Shown in pieces: positions 43,846 to 51,202 of a stretch of DNA of 60,783 nucleotides. The notes below the pieces were generated by a model. The model did no database searches. It had not been told where the DNA came from and was given only the letters and a program-made list of their open reading frames with translations. Made by a program: the position numbers and the translations under genes. How positions within the stretch are numbered: position 1 is the stretch's first letter; the number at the start of each line of letters is the position of its first letter. Source of the DNA: Verrucomicrobiia bacterium (lineage in GTDB: Bacteria > Verrucomicrobiota > Verrucomicrobiia > Verrucomicrobiales > Akkermansiaceae); the NCBI GenBank assembly GCA_030432565.1, contig JAUIGV010000031.1, forward strand, positions 1 through 60,783, written 5' to 3'.

Positions 43846-43878
43846 AAAGTCTCAGGGGTTTTCAGCTGAACTTTTTTT
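43846..43878 (+). terminator. Intrinsic terminator of tlyA
   Basis: A stem of AAAGT-TCAG with CTGA-ACTTT (one bulged C), a 10-base loop and seven T, directly after the tlyA stop codon. Confidence 0.7.
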
Positions 43879-43881
43879 AAT

Positions 43882-44655
43882 TTAGAGGTCGATGTCGAGT
43901 GTGACGGGGCAGTGGTCGGAGCCGAGGACGTCGTCGTTGATGGAGGCGGATTTGAGTTTTGGGGCGAGTGCTTCGGAGACGACCCAGTAGTCGATGCGCC
44001 AGCCGACGTTTTTGGCGCGGGCGCCACCACGATAGCTCCACCAGGAATAGGCGTCGGTTTGGTCCGGGTGGAAGTGACGGAAGGTATCAATGAATCCCGC
44101 GTTCACCAGTTTGGTGAAGCCGGCCCGTTCCTGGGGTGAGAAACCAGCGCTTTTGTGGTTGGTTTTGGGGCGGGCAAGGTCGATTTCCTGATGGGCAACG
44201 TTGAGGTCTCCGGATGCGATGACGGGTTTGCCTTCGGCTTCGAGCGCTTTCAGGTAGTCGCGGAAGGCGATATCCCACTCGATGCGGTAGGGAAGGCGGA
44301 GGAGTTCGTTTTTGGCGTTTGGGGTGTATACGGTGACGAGAAAATAGTCGGGGAATTCGAGGGTGATGACGCGGCCTTCGCGGTCGCCTTCGGCACTTTT
44401 TTCGGAGCCGATACCGAGGCGGACCGAAAGGGGTTCGAGTTTGGTGAAGACGGCGGTTCCGGAGTAGCCGGGTTTTTCCGCAGAGTTCCAGTAGGTTTTG
44501 TATCCGGCGAGGTCGAGGGGGAGTTCGACTTGTTCGGGGCGGGCTTTCGTTTCCTGGAGGCAGAGGATGTCGGGATCGTGTGCGAGAACGAAGTCGGTGA
44601 AGTTCTTTTTAAGAACAGCGCGGATGCCATTAACGTTCCATGAGATGAGTTTCAT
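43882..44655 (-). CDS. xth: Exodeoxyribonuclease III / AP endonuclease
   Basis: 257 aa from ATG 44655 ([19 protein letters not shown]); the open frame upstream is unrelated. Endonuclease/exonuclease/phosphatase fold. CLQETKA (Glu34) binds Mg, [15 protein letters not shown] holds the Asp and Asn, and GSDHCPV near the C-terminus has the catalytic Asp-His. It cuts abasic sites and removes 3' blocks in base-excision repair. It shows no signal peptide and acts in the cytoplasm. It converges with tlyA. It has no clear ribosome-binding site, like most genes in this window. Confidence 0.94.
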   Translation of the reverse strand: MKLISWNVNGIRAVLKKNFTDFVLAHDPDILCLQETKARPEQVELPLDLAGYKTYWNSAEKPGYSGTAVFTKLEPLSVRLGIGSEKSAEGDREGRVITLEFPDYFLVTVYTPNAKNELLRLPYRIEWDIAFRDYLKALEAEGKPVIASGDLNVAHQEIDLARPKTNHKSAGFSPQERAGFTKLVNAGFIDTFRHFHPDQTDAYSWWSYRGGARAKNVGWRIDYWVVSEALAPKLKSASINDDVLGSDHCPVTLDIDL

Positions 44656-44786
44656 GGAGGGAAGGTGAATAGGAATGAAGGAATGGACAATGGCGGAATG
44701 GACGAACGAACGGGTTGGCTTTGTGATTTGGTAGTTGAGACCCATGACACATCGTTCTTCTGCGAGGAGGAGGGCGTGTGTGCTCC

Positions 44787-44820
44787 AAAAAAATGGCGCC
44801 TCCGGGTGGGAGGCGCCATG
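44787..44820 (-). terminator. Intrinsic terminator of the small heat-shock operon
   Basis: On the minus strand, arms ATGGCGCCTCC and GGAGGCGCCAT close a short loop, followed by seven T. It lies 32 bases past the second sHsp stop. Confidence 0.9.
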
Positions 44821-44851
44821 TCGCACGATGCAGACACACCATGAAAAGTCT

Positions 44852-45187
44852 TTAATTGGCGAGGATGTCGATTTTTCGGGGAGCAAGTTCTTGTCGCTTC
44901 CGGAGCGACAGGGTGAGGACACCATCGCGGTGGGTGGCTTTGATGTTCTCGACATCGAGATCCTCGTGGAGTTCGACTTTGAGCTCGAAGCGGAGAGCCT
45001 CGTGCTCGCGGTTTTCGAAGTCGCCTTCGATCTCCTTTCGTTCGCCGCCGACGGTCAGGATCCGTTTTTCAAGGTTCACTTCAAGGTCTTCCTTGCCAAC
45101 ACCAGGGAGGGCAACGGCGAGTTCGAATCCGGCTTCGTGGGCGCGGGTTTTAAAGCGTGGTCTTTCGGTGGAAATTTGAGGGTTCAT
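44852..45187 (-). CDS. Small heat-shock protein (Hsp20 family), short form
   Basis: 111 aa, an alpha-crystallin domain with little else: [20 protein letters not shown] at the start and [12 protein letters not shown] at the end, followed by a very short C-terminal tail without an IxI motif (ends ILAN). It holds unfolding proteins in a refoldable state in the cytoplasm. At 26 bases from the longer Hsp20 gene it is probably co-expressed, and the two may form mixed oligomers. It is unusually short for the family, lacking a real N-terminal arm. Confidence 0.92.
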   Translation of the reverse strand: MNPQISTERPRFKTRAHEAGFELAVALPGVGKEDLEVNLEKRILTVGGERKEIEGDFENREHEALRFELKVELHEDLDVENIKATHRDGVLTLSLRKRQELAPRKIDILAN

Positions 45188-45213
45188 GATTCTATATTTT
45201 TGGAATTAAAGGG

Positions 45214-45603
45214 TTATGATATTTCGATGTTACGGACGCCCTTCTCTTCATCGGCAAGCTTCTTGAAGGTGAGGTCAAGGACGCCGTTTTCGAGCTTGGC
45301 GGTGACGCCGTTTGGGTCGATGTCCTCGGGCAGGGTGTAGGTCCGCTCGAATTCAGCATGGAAGGCGTCTTCGCGCTCGCTTTTGGCAGTCACGGAGAGT
45401 TCGCGTTTCTCAAGGGAAAGGGAGACTTCCTCGCGGGTGAAACCGGGCAGATCGAGGCGAAGCCGGTAGGAGTCCTTTTCCTCGTATCGGTAGGCTCCGG
45501 GTGCGCGGATGGCGGGAGCGGGGCCGAAGCTGCGGAGGGTTTGGCTCAGGAATTCGTCAAGATTTCCGAGGAAACGATTTGGAGTGTAGTGGGTCAGATT
45601 CAT
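45214..45603 (-). CDS. Small heat-shock protein (Hsp20 family)
   Basis: 129 aa. An N-terminal arm (MNLTHYTPNRFLGNLDEFLS) precedes an alpha-crystallin domain (about residues 38-125: YRLRLDLPGFTREEVSLSLE, LENGVLDLTFKK). The C-terminus ends RNIEIS with an IxI-like motif. An ATP-independent chaperone of the cytoplasm. It is the first of the pair. A hairpin-forming inverted repeat at 45631-45657 lies 28 bases before its start, a possible operator or RNA structure; no CIRCE element was found. Confidence 0.93.
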   Translation of the reverse strand: MNLTHYTPNRFLGNLDEFLSQTLRSFGPAPAIRAPGAYRYEEKDSYRLRLDLPGFTREEVSLSLEKRELSVTAKSEREDAFHAEFERTYTLPEDIDPNGVTAKLENGVLDLTFKKLADEEKGVRNIEIS

Positions 45604-45630
45604 TGATTGGATTTATGGTTTTTGGTTAAC

Positions 45631-45657
45631 GTCTATCCTCTATGGCAGGACGTAGAC
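45631..45657. promoter_or_regulatory. Inverted repeat upstream of the small heat-shock genes
   Basis: GTCTATCCT and AGGA-CG-TAGAC pair over nine bases with a two-base bulge and a seven-base loop. It may be an operator for a heat-shock regulator or a 5' leader hairpin. Confidence 0.4.
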
Positions 45658-45740
45658 CAATTGGCTGAAAATCAGACGAAATCCTTTAACTACGGGAGAA
45701 AACAAGAGTTTTGAGCTAACTTCATAGCAAGTATTTAGCA

Positions 45741-45767
45741 CAAAATGACGCGGTCCGGGTCATTTTG
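45741..45767 (-). terminator. Inverted repeat past pdxA, terminator-like
   Basis: Nine-base arms CAAAATGAC and GTCATTTTG flank a GC-rich nine-base loop eight bases past the pdxA stop. The T-run is short (TTTTG), so it may end transcription weakly or serve as a binding site for the heat-shock promoter region. Confidence 0.45.
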
Positions 45768-45775
45768 ACACGTCG

Positions 45776-46702
45776 TTATGACGCGGCGAGTTTTTGAGCC
45801 AATTTGGTGGCTTCCGCCAGCGAGGTGACGGAAGCAATTCCCTGGCCGGCGATGTCGAAGGCAGTGCCGTGATCGACCGAGGTGCGGACGATGGGGAGGC
45901 CGAGGGTGACGTTGACCCCGATATCGAAGGCCAGGGTTTTGAGGGGAATGAGGCCCTGGTCGTGGTAGAGGCAGACGTAGGCGTCGAGGTTTTTGCGAAT
46001 GGCGGGGAGAAAGGCGGTATCTGGTGAGAGCGGGCCGATGATATTGATCCCGAGGGTGCGCGCTTTTTCGAGGACAGGAATGATGAGTTCTATTTCCTCC
46101 CGACCGAAAAGCCCGCCTTCGCCGGCGTGGGGGTTGAGGCCGGGCATGGCAAGTCGGGCGGGGCGTCCGTGAATGGCGCTCATGGCGCGATGGGTCAGGG
46201 CGATGACCTCCAGCATGCGTTTTTCTTCAAGAAGTCCGGGCACGCTGCCGAGGGAGACGTGTGTGGTCACGAGCGAGCAGGTGATTTCAGCCGACGTGAG
46301 CATCATGGCGTGGTCGGGTGAGGAAGTCTTCTCGACGAGATATTCGGTGTGACCGGGGTAGGGTTTTCCGGCGCGATGCCAGGCTTCCTTGTGGATGGGA
46401 TTGGTGATCACGCCGGCGTAGGCGCCGCTCATGGCGCCTTCGACGGCGGCTTCCAGGCAGTCGAAGGAATGCTGTCCCGCGGTTGCGGAAATCTCGCCCA
46501 TTTTCACTGATCCTGAAAGGGGGAGATCGATGAGGTGATCATTGGGGAGGGGGAGATCAAGATGAGCGGCGACCTGTGAAAGGTGGCGGGCGCATCCGAT
46601 GATTTTGAGATTGGGGCAGGGTGGATTTGCCAGAAGTTTGAGCGCCAATTCGGGGCCGACTCCCGAGGGGTCGCCTTGAGTGATGACAAGGGGAGCGGGC
46701 AT
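45776..46702 (-). CDS. pdxA: 4-hydroxythreonine-4-phosphate dehydrogenase
   Basis: 308 aa. It oxidises 4-phosphohydroxy-L-threonine with NAD, decarboxylating to 3-amino-1-hydroxyacetone phosphate for pyridoxal phosphate synthesis. Conserved blocks are ITQGDPSGVGPELALK, the metal-binding TNPIHKEAW and PGHTEYL, GLNPHAGEGGLFGREE and YHDQGLIPLKTLAF. It follows the trypsin-like gene by 9 bases. The match is strong; close homologues with other substrates exist, so substrate is by family. Confidence 0.93.
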   Translation of the reverse strand: MPAPLVITQGDPSGVGPELALKLLANPPCPNLKIIGCARHLSQVAAHLDLPLPNDHLIDLPLSGSVKMGEISATAGQHSFDCLEAAVEGAMSGAYAGVITNPIHKEAWHRAGKPYPGHTEYLVEKTSSPDHAMMLTSAEITCSLVTTHVSLGSVPGLLEEKRMLEVIALTHRAMSAIHGRPARLAMPGLNPHAGEGGLFGREEIELIIPVLEKARTLGINIIGPLSPDTAFLPAIRKNLDAYVCLYHDQGLIPLKTLAFDIGVNVTLGLPIVRTSVDHGTAFDIAGQGIASVTSLAEATKLAQKLAAS

Positions 46703-46711
46703 GAGTGCCGA

Positions 46712-47623
46712 TTAGTCCGAGTCTTCCGGAAGCCTGGCCAGAGCCATCATGGCGCGGGCCGGAGTGGCGGAGTGCAGCGTGATTAGGGTGCGCCCTTTGT
46801 CGTTGTCCTTGCGGGAGCCTCCATTGCCCATGGTGCTGATGGTGGCGACATGGCCAATGACATTGCCGAAGGTGTCGAGCACCGCGGAGCCGCTGGAGCC
46901 CGGTGCCCAGCGGGTGCTGACGTTGAGCTTGAGGGCACCGAGAGCCTTGATGGAATTGGGATCATCACCGCGCTGGTCGCTGTCCCAGTAGAAGCGATTG
47001 ACCATTCCCTGGGAGAAGTATTGGCCTTGTTTGAGCGGGCGACTGAGGCAGAAGGCGGAGTCCCCTGGCGAGACCTGGTCGTTGAGAGGCAGAGGAGTGG
47101 TTTTGGCATCGATCTTGATGAGGGCACCGTCGATTTTGTTGTCGTTGGCCAGAATGGAGGTGACCGGGAAGACCTTGCCGGAGTGATCAACTGCGATGAG
47201 GCCGCCTTTGCGCATCTTTTTGTTGTCCATTTTAATGACGTGGGCGCAGGTGCCTAGGACGCCATCGGTCGTAAGAGCGTAGCCGCCGGCGAGGTTGATG
47301 TGCCAATTATCGCAGTTGTTGCAGAGGTAGGCCCAGCCGACGCGGTAGCCACTTGCTTTGGCCCGTGTGGCAATCTGGGTGGGAGTGAGTGCGGTTTGGT
47401 GCGCGGCGGGAAGCTCGAGCTTGGCCGCGGCGGGAGATTTGATGAGTTCGCCGGTGGCTTCGAGGCCCAAGAGCTTTCCGTCTTCGAAGAGTTTTTCGGC
47501 TTGCTTGGCGATCCGCTTTTCCTCGGCGCGCAGGCCATTCCGGGATTGTTCAAAAATGGAAACATCCGGGCTTTGGGCGGAAGCCGAAAGGATCAGGGCG
47601 AGAGCGATGAGATTGGATTTCAT
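46712..47623 (-). CDS. Secreted trypsin-like serine protease with intact triad
   Basis: 303 aa, signal peptide MKSNLIALALILSASAQ. A helical region (20-95) precedes the protease domain. The triad is complete: His128 in GTCAHVIK, Asp165 in IDGALIKID, Ser245 in APGSSGSAVLD. CNNCDNWHIN (101-110) holds a Cys pair just before the fold. It resembles the HtrA-like group but has no PDZ domain. Extracytoplasmic proteolysis is likely; the substrate is unknown. It is 9 bases upstream of pdxA. Its arrangement (secreted, helical front, trypsin fold at the end) is shared with the inactive protein at 9290, which makes a paralogous active/inactive pair possible. Confidence 0.85.
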   Translation of the reverse strand: MKSNLIALALILSASAQSPDVSIFEQSRNGLRAEEKRIAKQAEKLFEDGKLLGLEATGELIKSPAAAKLELPAAHQTALTPTQIATRAKASGYRVGWAYLCNNCDNWHINLAGGYALTTDGVLGTCAHVIKMDNKKMRKGGLIAVDHSGKVFPVTSILANDNKIDGALIKIDAKTTPLPLNDQVSPGDSAFCLSRPLKQGQYFSQGMVNRFYWDSDQRGDDPNSIKALGALKLNVSTRWAPGSSGSAVLDTFGNVIGHVATISTMGNGGSRKDNDKGRTLITLHSATPARAMMALARLPEDSD

Positions 47624-47705
47624 TTGGTGGGAAAGCGTCGCTGGTTGGTGGAGTTGTGACTAGCAATGCAATTCATTACGAGTAGGTATTTGATTCAATT
47701 AAAGC

Positions 47706-47721
47706 TGGCACGGGGGCTGCA
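47706..47721 (+). promoter_or_regulatory. Near-consensus sigma54 promoter
   Basis: TGGCACG, four bases, CTGCA: this matches the sigma54 consensus TGGCACG-N4-TTGCW at all fixed positions but one. The expected start is near 47732. No plus-strand protein gene begins within a kilobase downstream. Confidence 0.65.
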
Positions 47722-47731
47722 TTGTTTTCCT

Positions 47732-47822
47732 TCGACAAAGTCGGGTTTTTGTTTGTTGCCCTACTGTCATTGTCGATTGTGTGTGCGAAAAGGGCGGTTC
47801 TTCGGAGCCGCCCTTTTCCTAT
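47732..47822 (+). ncRNA. Candidate sigma54-dependent small RNA
   Basis: About 90 bases from the predicted sigma54 start to a strong intrinsic terminator (arms AAAAGGGCGGTTC and GAGCCGCCCTTTT). The 5' end can form a small CGAC-AAA-GTCG hairpin and is followed by a U-rich stretch. The gap has no plausible plus-strand ORF: the one open frame begins with TTG upstream of the predicted start. The terminator may also serve the minus-strand DUF6268 gene. Target is unknown. Confidence 0.4.
47787..47818. terminator. Bidirectional intrinsic terminator after the DUF6268 gene
   Basis: GGGCGG-TTC and GAGCCGCCC pair in a long stem around TTCG, flanked by AAAA and TTTT on either strand. It lies 15 bases past the DUF6268 stop codon. 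Confidence 0.85.
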
Positions 47823-47832
47823 TTTAACCGGG

Positions 47833-48717
47833 CTACCATTCATAGAGGTTAATCCCGAGGTAGCCGAAGAATCCGTTATCGAGATCCTCTTCGAAAATCG
47901 TGTTGCCATTTTGCTCGGCCCGGAGTTCGTTCGCAAAGTTGGTTCCGGCCCAAGCGGTGAGCCAAACGCCCCGGCGTAATTTAAAGTCGATCCCAAGCCC
48001 GGCGTTGTAGCTGGCGAAGCCGTAGTCGACGGAATTCCCGGCGTCATTCTCGACATTCCAGAGGCCGCCCGTTGGAAAACCTCCTCCGCGGATGATGAGG
48101 CGATCGTTGATTTTGTGGGAAAGAGTGATCCGGGGTCCCAGCAGGGTGAAGGCCCAGTCATCGGTGGGTTGCCAGGTGCAACCGAGCGCGGGAAGAACCA
48201 TGGCTTCGCCAAAGTTCCGCACGCGGGCGGCTCCAAAATTCAGCGAGAAGCTATCGGAGAACTGATATCGGGCGCCGACGCGAGCGAAGTAGTCGAAATC
48301 ATGACTGGTGATGCTGTTAAAGTCAGTGGCGAGTTGACCGGAGATTTGAGCAAAAAAAGACCAAGGTGAGTCGGAGGGGTCGTAGCTGAAAGACAGTGGG
48401 ACGATAATGTCATGCAGGTGGCCGAGATCCGCACCGGAGTGAAAACTCCCTGTGTCGATGCGGGTGAAGCGGTAATTGACTCCATAGAACATTTTGATTT
48501 CGTCGCTGAACTCTTTGTTGAGGGCAAACCCGCCCTGAAGGGTGAGTTGTTCCCAGCTAAAGTCGCTCCCACCATTTTCGGGTGATGCACCTCCAAAGAT
48601 GACTCCGAATCGCCCCGGCATTGCGGTCATGGGTGAGCGACTCTCCGGCTCGGGATCAAGATTGGCAGCTGCACTGAGGGTTGAAGCCAGCAGGGCAGAA
48701 GTGAAGGGGCGGGTCAT
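47833..48717 (-). CDS. DUF6268-type outer-membrane beta-barrel protein
   Basis: 294 aa. A signal peptide (TSALLASTLSAAANL) is followed by alternating hydrophobic beta strands with aromatic girdles, such as WSFFAQISGQLATDF, FDYFARVGARYQFSDSFSLN and VWLTAWAGTNFANEL. The C-terminus ends YLGINLYEW, an aromatic-terminal strand as in many BAM-inserted proteins. This matches the DUF6268 outer-membrane proteins of Verrucomicrobia and Planctomycetes; a porin or structural role is possible. It is monocistronic with its own terminator. Confidence 0.75.
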   Translation of the reverse strand: MTRPFTSALLASTLSAAANLDPEPESRSPMTAMPGRFGVIFGGASPENGGSDFSWEQLTLQGGFALNKEFSDEIKMFYGVNYRFTRIDTGSFHSGADLGHLHDIIVPLSFSYDPSDSPWSFFAQISGQLATDFNSITSHDFDYFARVGARYQFSDSFSLNFGAARVRNFGEAMVLPALGCTWQPTDDWAFTLLGPRITLSHKINDRLIIRGGGFPTGGLWNVENDAGNSVDYGFASYNAGLGIDFKLRRGVWLTAWAGTNFANELRAEQNGNTIFEEDLDNGFFGYLGINLYEW

Positions 48718-48868
48718 GGTCTGAATATGGTTCCAATTCCGGAATGTGAAAGAGGGGAGTGCTTATCAGGAGGAATGAGTTGATTTCTGAAAAAGTAGAA
48801 AAGGTTTTTTGCTGCCAAACCATGGCCAATTTCGGTATTTCCAAAACGTATCCGCGTCACTTCGAAAT

Positions 48869-50164
48869 ATGAAATTTAAAACGCTCATCTGTATTGCCTC
48901 AATTTCGGGATCTATTCTGCCGCAGGTCTTTGGAGGCGATCCCATCATCTCGCCCGGAGATCCGGTTCTCGCGATCGATGAGGACATTGCTTCAAACAGC
49001 AATTATCCCGTTGGCGAGGGCCCCGGATTGATTGTGGATGGCAGTGCTTCCACCAAATACCTGAACTTCGGCCGCGAAAACTCGGGCTTCATCGTGACCC
49101 CGGCATTTGGTTCGAGTGTGTTACGAAGCTTTGTCATTACGACAGCCAATGATTCGGTCGAGAGAGACCCCACCAGTGTCGTGATTTATGGGACAAACAC
49201 TGCGATTGTCTCGTCCGATAATTCCGGCGGGGCGGGCGAGTCGTGGACGAGAATTGCAGAACTGGATCTGGATCTTCCCGATCTCCGCTTTGAGCCTATG
49301 GCGGTTTTGAATGTTCCGAACGAAGCGGTGTTTTCCTCCTATAAATTCGTCTTTCCTACGATGAAGGGACCGACCCATAATTCGATGCAGATTTCCGAAG
49401 TTCAGTTTTGGGATGGCAGTAGCGGGCAGGGTTCGCCAATACTTCGGCCAAATGATCCCGTTCTGGCGATTCACGAAGCTTCGCCGGAAAGTGGGTTCCC
49501 GGGGCCCGAGGGGCCGGAGAATCTTTTCGATGAATCGTCCTCGACCAAATATCTGAATTTCGGACGTGAAAATAGTGGCTTCATCGTTACTCCCTCATCC
49601 GGTCCATCCGTAGCCGGATCTTTCATTTTGACCACGGCAAACGATTTTAACGGGCGGGATCCGATTTCATGGGAAATCTTCGGAACAAACGCAGAAATTG
49701 TCACTGAGAACAACGGAACCGGCCAAAATGAACCTTGGACTTTACTGGGTTCCGGGACGGTCGAAACTCCCTTGGCAAGATTCACGGCAGCGCCTGAAGT
49801 GTTTTTTGACAACGCGGTGAGTTACACCTCCTACAAGTTTCTGGTGACCAGTGTTAGATCTCCCTTGGGGGCCAATATCGACTCAACACAGTACTCCGAA
49901 TTCCAGCTTTTTACTTCGGACACAGCCCCCCAGGAGATCAAAATTACAAGTATTGTCCCTGACTTGCAGAATGACGAAGCCACCATTACATGGGATGCTC
50001 CCGCGGGACAGCTCTACCTTCTTCAGTCTTCGCCCGACCTTTTGGACTGGAACACTTCGGTCACCGGTGGGGCGATCGAGGTGGAGAGCGATAATCCTCT
50101 GACCTTCCAGCCTCCGGCCGGGGGCAAGGTCTTCTACCGGATCATTCGCGCGCCCATTCGTTAA
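48869..50164 (+). CDS. Secreted protein with two duplicated ligand-binding-like modules and C-terminal module
   Basis: 431 aa from ATG 48869 (MKFKTLICIASISGSILPQV, a signal peptide). Two modules of about 155 residues, 30-183 and 196-350, are clear duplicates. Both open with DPVLAI and share STKYLNFGRENSGFIVTP word for word, and both have TTAND, RDP, and FGTN or YGTN blocks. The pattern with an N-terminal strand, an early S-TKYLNF loop and SSYKF/TSYKF near the end resembles discoidin-like (F5/8 type C) galactose-binding domains. Residues 355-431 match the shared exoprotein C-terminal module (LLQSSPDLLDWNT, VFYRIIRAPIR). An adhesin or lectin-like role is inferred. Confidence 0.75.
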   Translation: MKFKTLICIASISGSILPQVFGGDPIISPGDPVLAIDEDIASNSNYPVGEGPGLIVDGSASTKYLNFGRENSGFIVTPAFGSSVLRSFVITTANDSVERDPTSVVIYGTNTAIVSSDNSGGAGESWTRIAELDLDLPDLRFEPMAVLNVPNEAVFSSYKFVFPTMKGPTHNSMQISEVQFWDGSSGQGSPILRPNDPVLAIHEASPESGFPGPEGPENLFDESSSTKYLNFGRENSGFIVTPSSGPSVAGSFILTTANDFNGRDPISWEIFGTNAEIVTENNGTGQNEPWTLLGSGTVETPLARFTAAPEVFFDNAVSYTSYKFLVTSVRSPLGANIDSTQYSEFQLFTSDTAPQEIKITSIVPDLQNDEATITWDAPAGQLYLLQSSPDLLDWNTSVTGGAIEVESDNPLTFQPPAGGKVFYRIIRAPIR

Positions 50165-50265
50165 AGCTCCGCTTGGGAGAGGCTTTAATTTGCGTCGAGA
50201 GGTCCGGTGACCAGTTTCCAGCCGGAGCCTTCGGGATCAAGATTTCTGAAGAACGATCAGGCGTT

Positions 50266-50292
50266 CCTCCGCCCGGGGAGGGGTGATTTTTT
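50266..50292 (+). terminator. Possible intrinsic terminator after the duplicated-module gene
   Basis: CCTCCGCCCGGGGAGG forms a short stem, followed by GGTGATTTTTT. The stem is short, so this is tentative. Confidence 0.35.
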
Positions 50293-50293
50293 G

Positions 50294-51097
50294 TCACTCC
50301 TTGTTGAGAACCTGTTCGGATCCTTGTCTGAGAATCCTCATGTAACGATCTCTTTCTTTCAGGGAATCGTCGACCTCCCGGTTCACAAACGGGTTGTTTT
50401 GACCATACTTGGTCCAAGGGCCGGTTTTTGGAATCCGGGTGAATTCAATGAAGCGCCAGTGGACGGTGGCCTTGTTGCCTACGCCGAGATAGTCTCGAAC
50501 AGCGGGAGAGATATCGATTCCCGCGCCTTGGTTGCTCTTGTTTTTGGGGCGCTTGTTTCCAAAGACATACTCCCAGTCATCGGTCACGAAAGGCCCGCAG
50601 TCCTCCCATTGAGCGTAACAAACCTTGCGGGTTTTAGGGCAGTAGATTTGCACCCAACGGCCTTTGCAGGTTGATTCCCCGGGTTCGCGCTCGATCCGGT
50701 TCCACCAGGGAATGACCCGGGCTGCTTCCCGCTTGTGCATGCGGTGGTTCACGCAGTCATTGTAAGGAAGGGCGACATAGAAAGGATTTTGCCCGGGGGT
50801 GAAGCCACGGGGTAGGTATCCGAGGCGGGCTTTTGGGTCGGGATTGTCGAAGCCACCGTAGTTTTTTTGCCAATTTACGTCCCACGACGACTTATTATTT
50901 GGCGTCGGGTTGTTTTGGGTTGGCTTTTCCCCGATCCAGAAGACCGTCGCGGTGATCGACTTTCTCCAAGGGTAGGAGGTGGTTTTCTGGAGCTTGAAGG
51001 GGTCTTTGGGAGCAGGCACCACGGTGATTTTGGGGCCTCGCTGCCCGAAGAGCGGCAGCGCCAGTAGAACTGCAAAAATGGATGCTTTAATTGTCAC
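50294..51097 (-). CDS. Secreted protein with double-psi beta-barrel-like (RlpA/expansin-like) domain
   Basis: 267 aa, signal peptide (MTIKASIFAVLLALPLFGQ). The central region has features of a double-psi beta barrel: ITATVFWIGE near the start, the pattern CYAQWEDCGPF (residues about 160-170) and AGIDISPAVRDYLGVG, which matches the DxGP and IDLSxAA motifs of RlpA and expansins. Several Cys residues (NDCVNH, STCKGRW, IYCPKTRKVC) could form disulfides. A role in binding or cutting cell-wall or plant-type polysaccharide is possible; none is shown. It stands alone on the minus strand. Its N-terminal 50 residues are rich in Pro, Asn and Lys. Confidence 0.6.
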   Translation of the reverse strand: MTIKASIFAVLLALPLFGQRGPKITVVPAPKDPFKLQKTTSYPWRKSITATVFWIGEKPTQNNPTPNNKSSWDVNWQKNYGGFDNPDPKARLGYLPRGFTPGQNPFYVALPYNDCVNHRMHKREAARVIPWWNRIEREPGESTCKGRWVQIYCPKTRKVCYAQWEDCGPFVTDDWEYVFGNKRPKNKSNQGAGIDISPAVRDYLGVGNKATVHWRFIEFTRIPKTGPWTKYGQNNPFVNREVDDSLKERDRYMRILRQGSEQVLNKE

Positions 51098-51202
51098 AGC
51101 GGAGAAATCTTAGCGACATTTCCTGATATTTCCAGTGATGAGTCAACCGTGGTCTGTGCTTGCAGCCCGGGCGCAGGCGCGTGAAGGTAGCCCCAGAACG
51201 AA

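Noticed and set aside
45690-45745. CIRCE-like GTGCTAA / TTAGC pair upstream of the heat-shock genes
   Set aside because: The half-sites are in the wrong order and the spacing does not match the CIRCE consensus.
47722-47979. 85-residue plus-strand frame starting at TTG
   Set aside because: The start lies upstream of the predicted sigma54 start, it passes through a terminator hairpin and it overlaps the DUF6268 gene.
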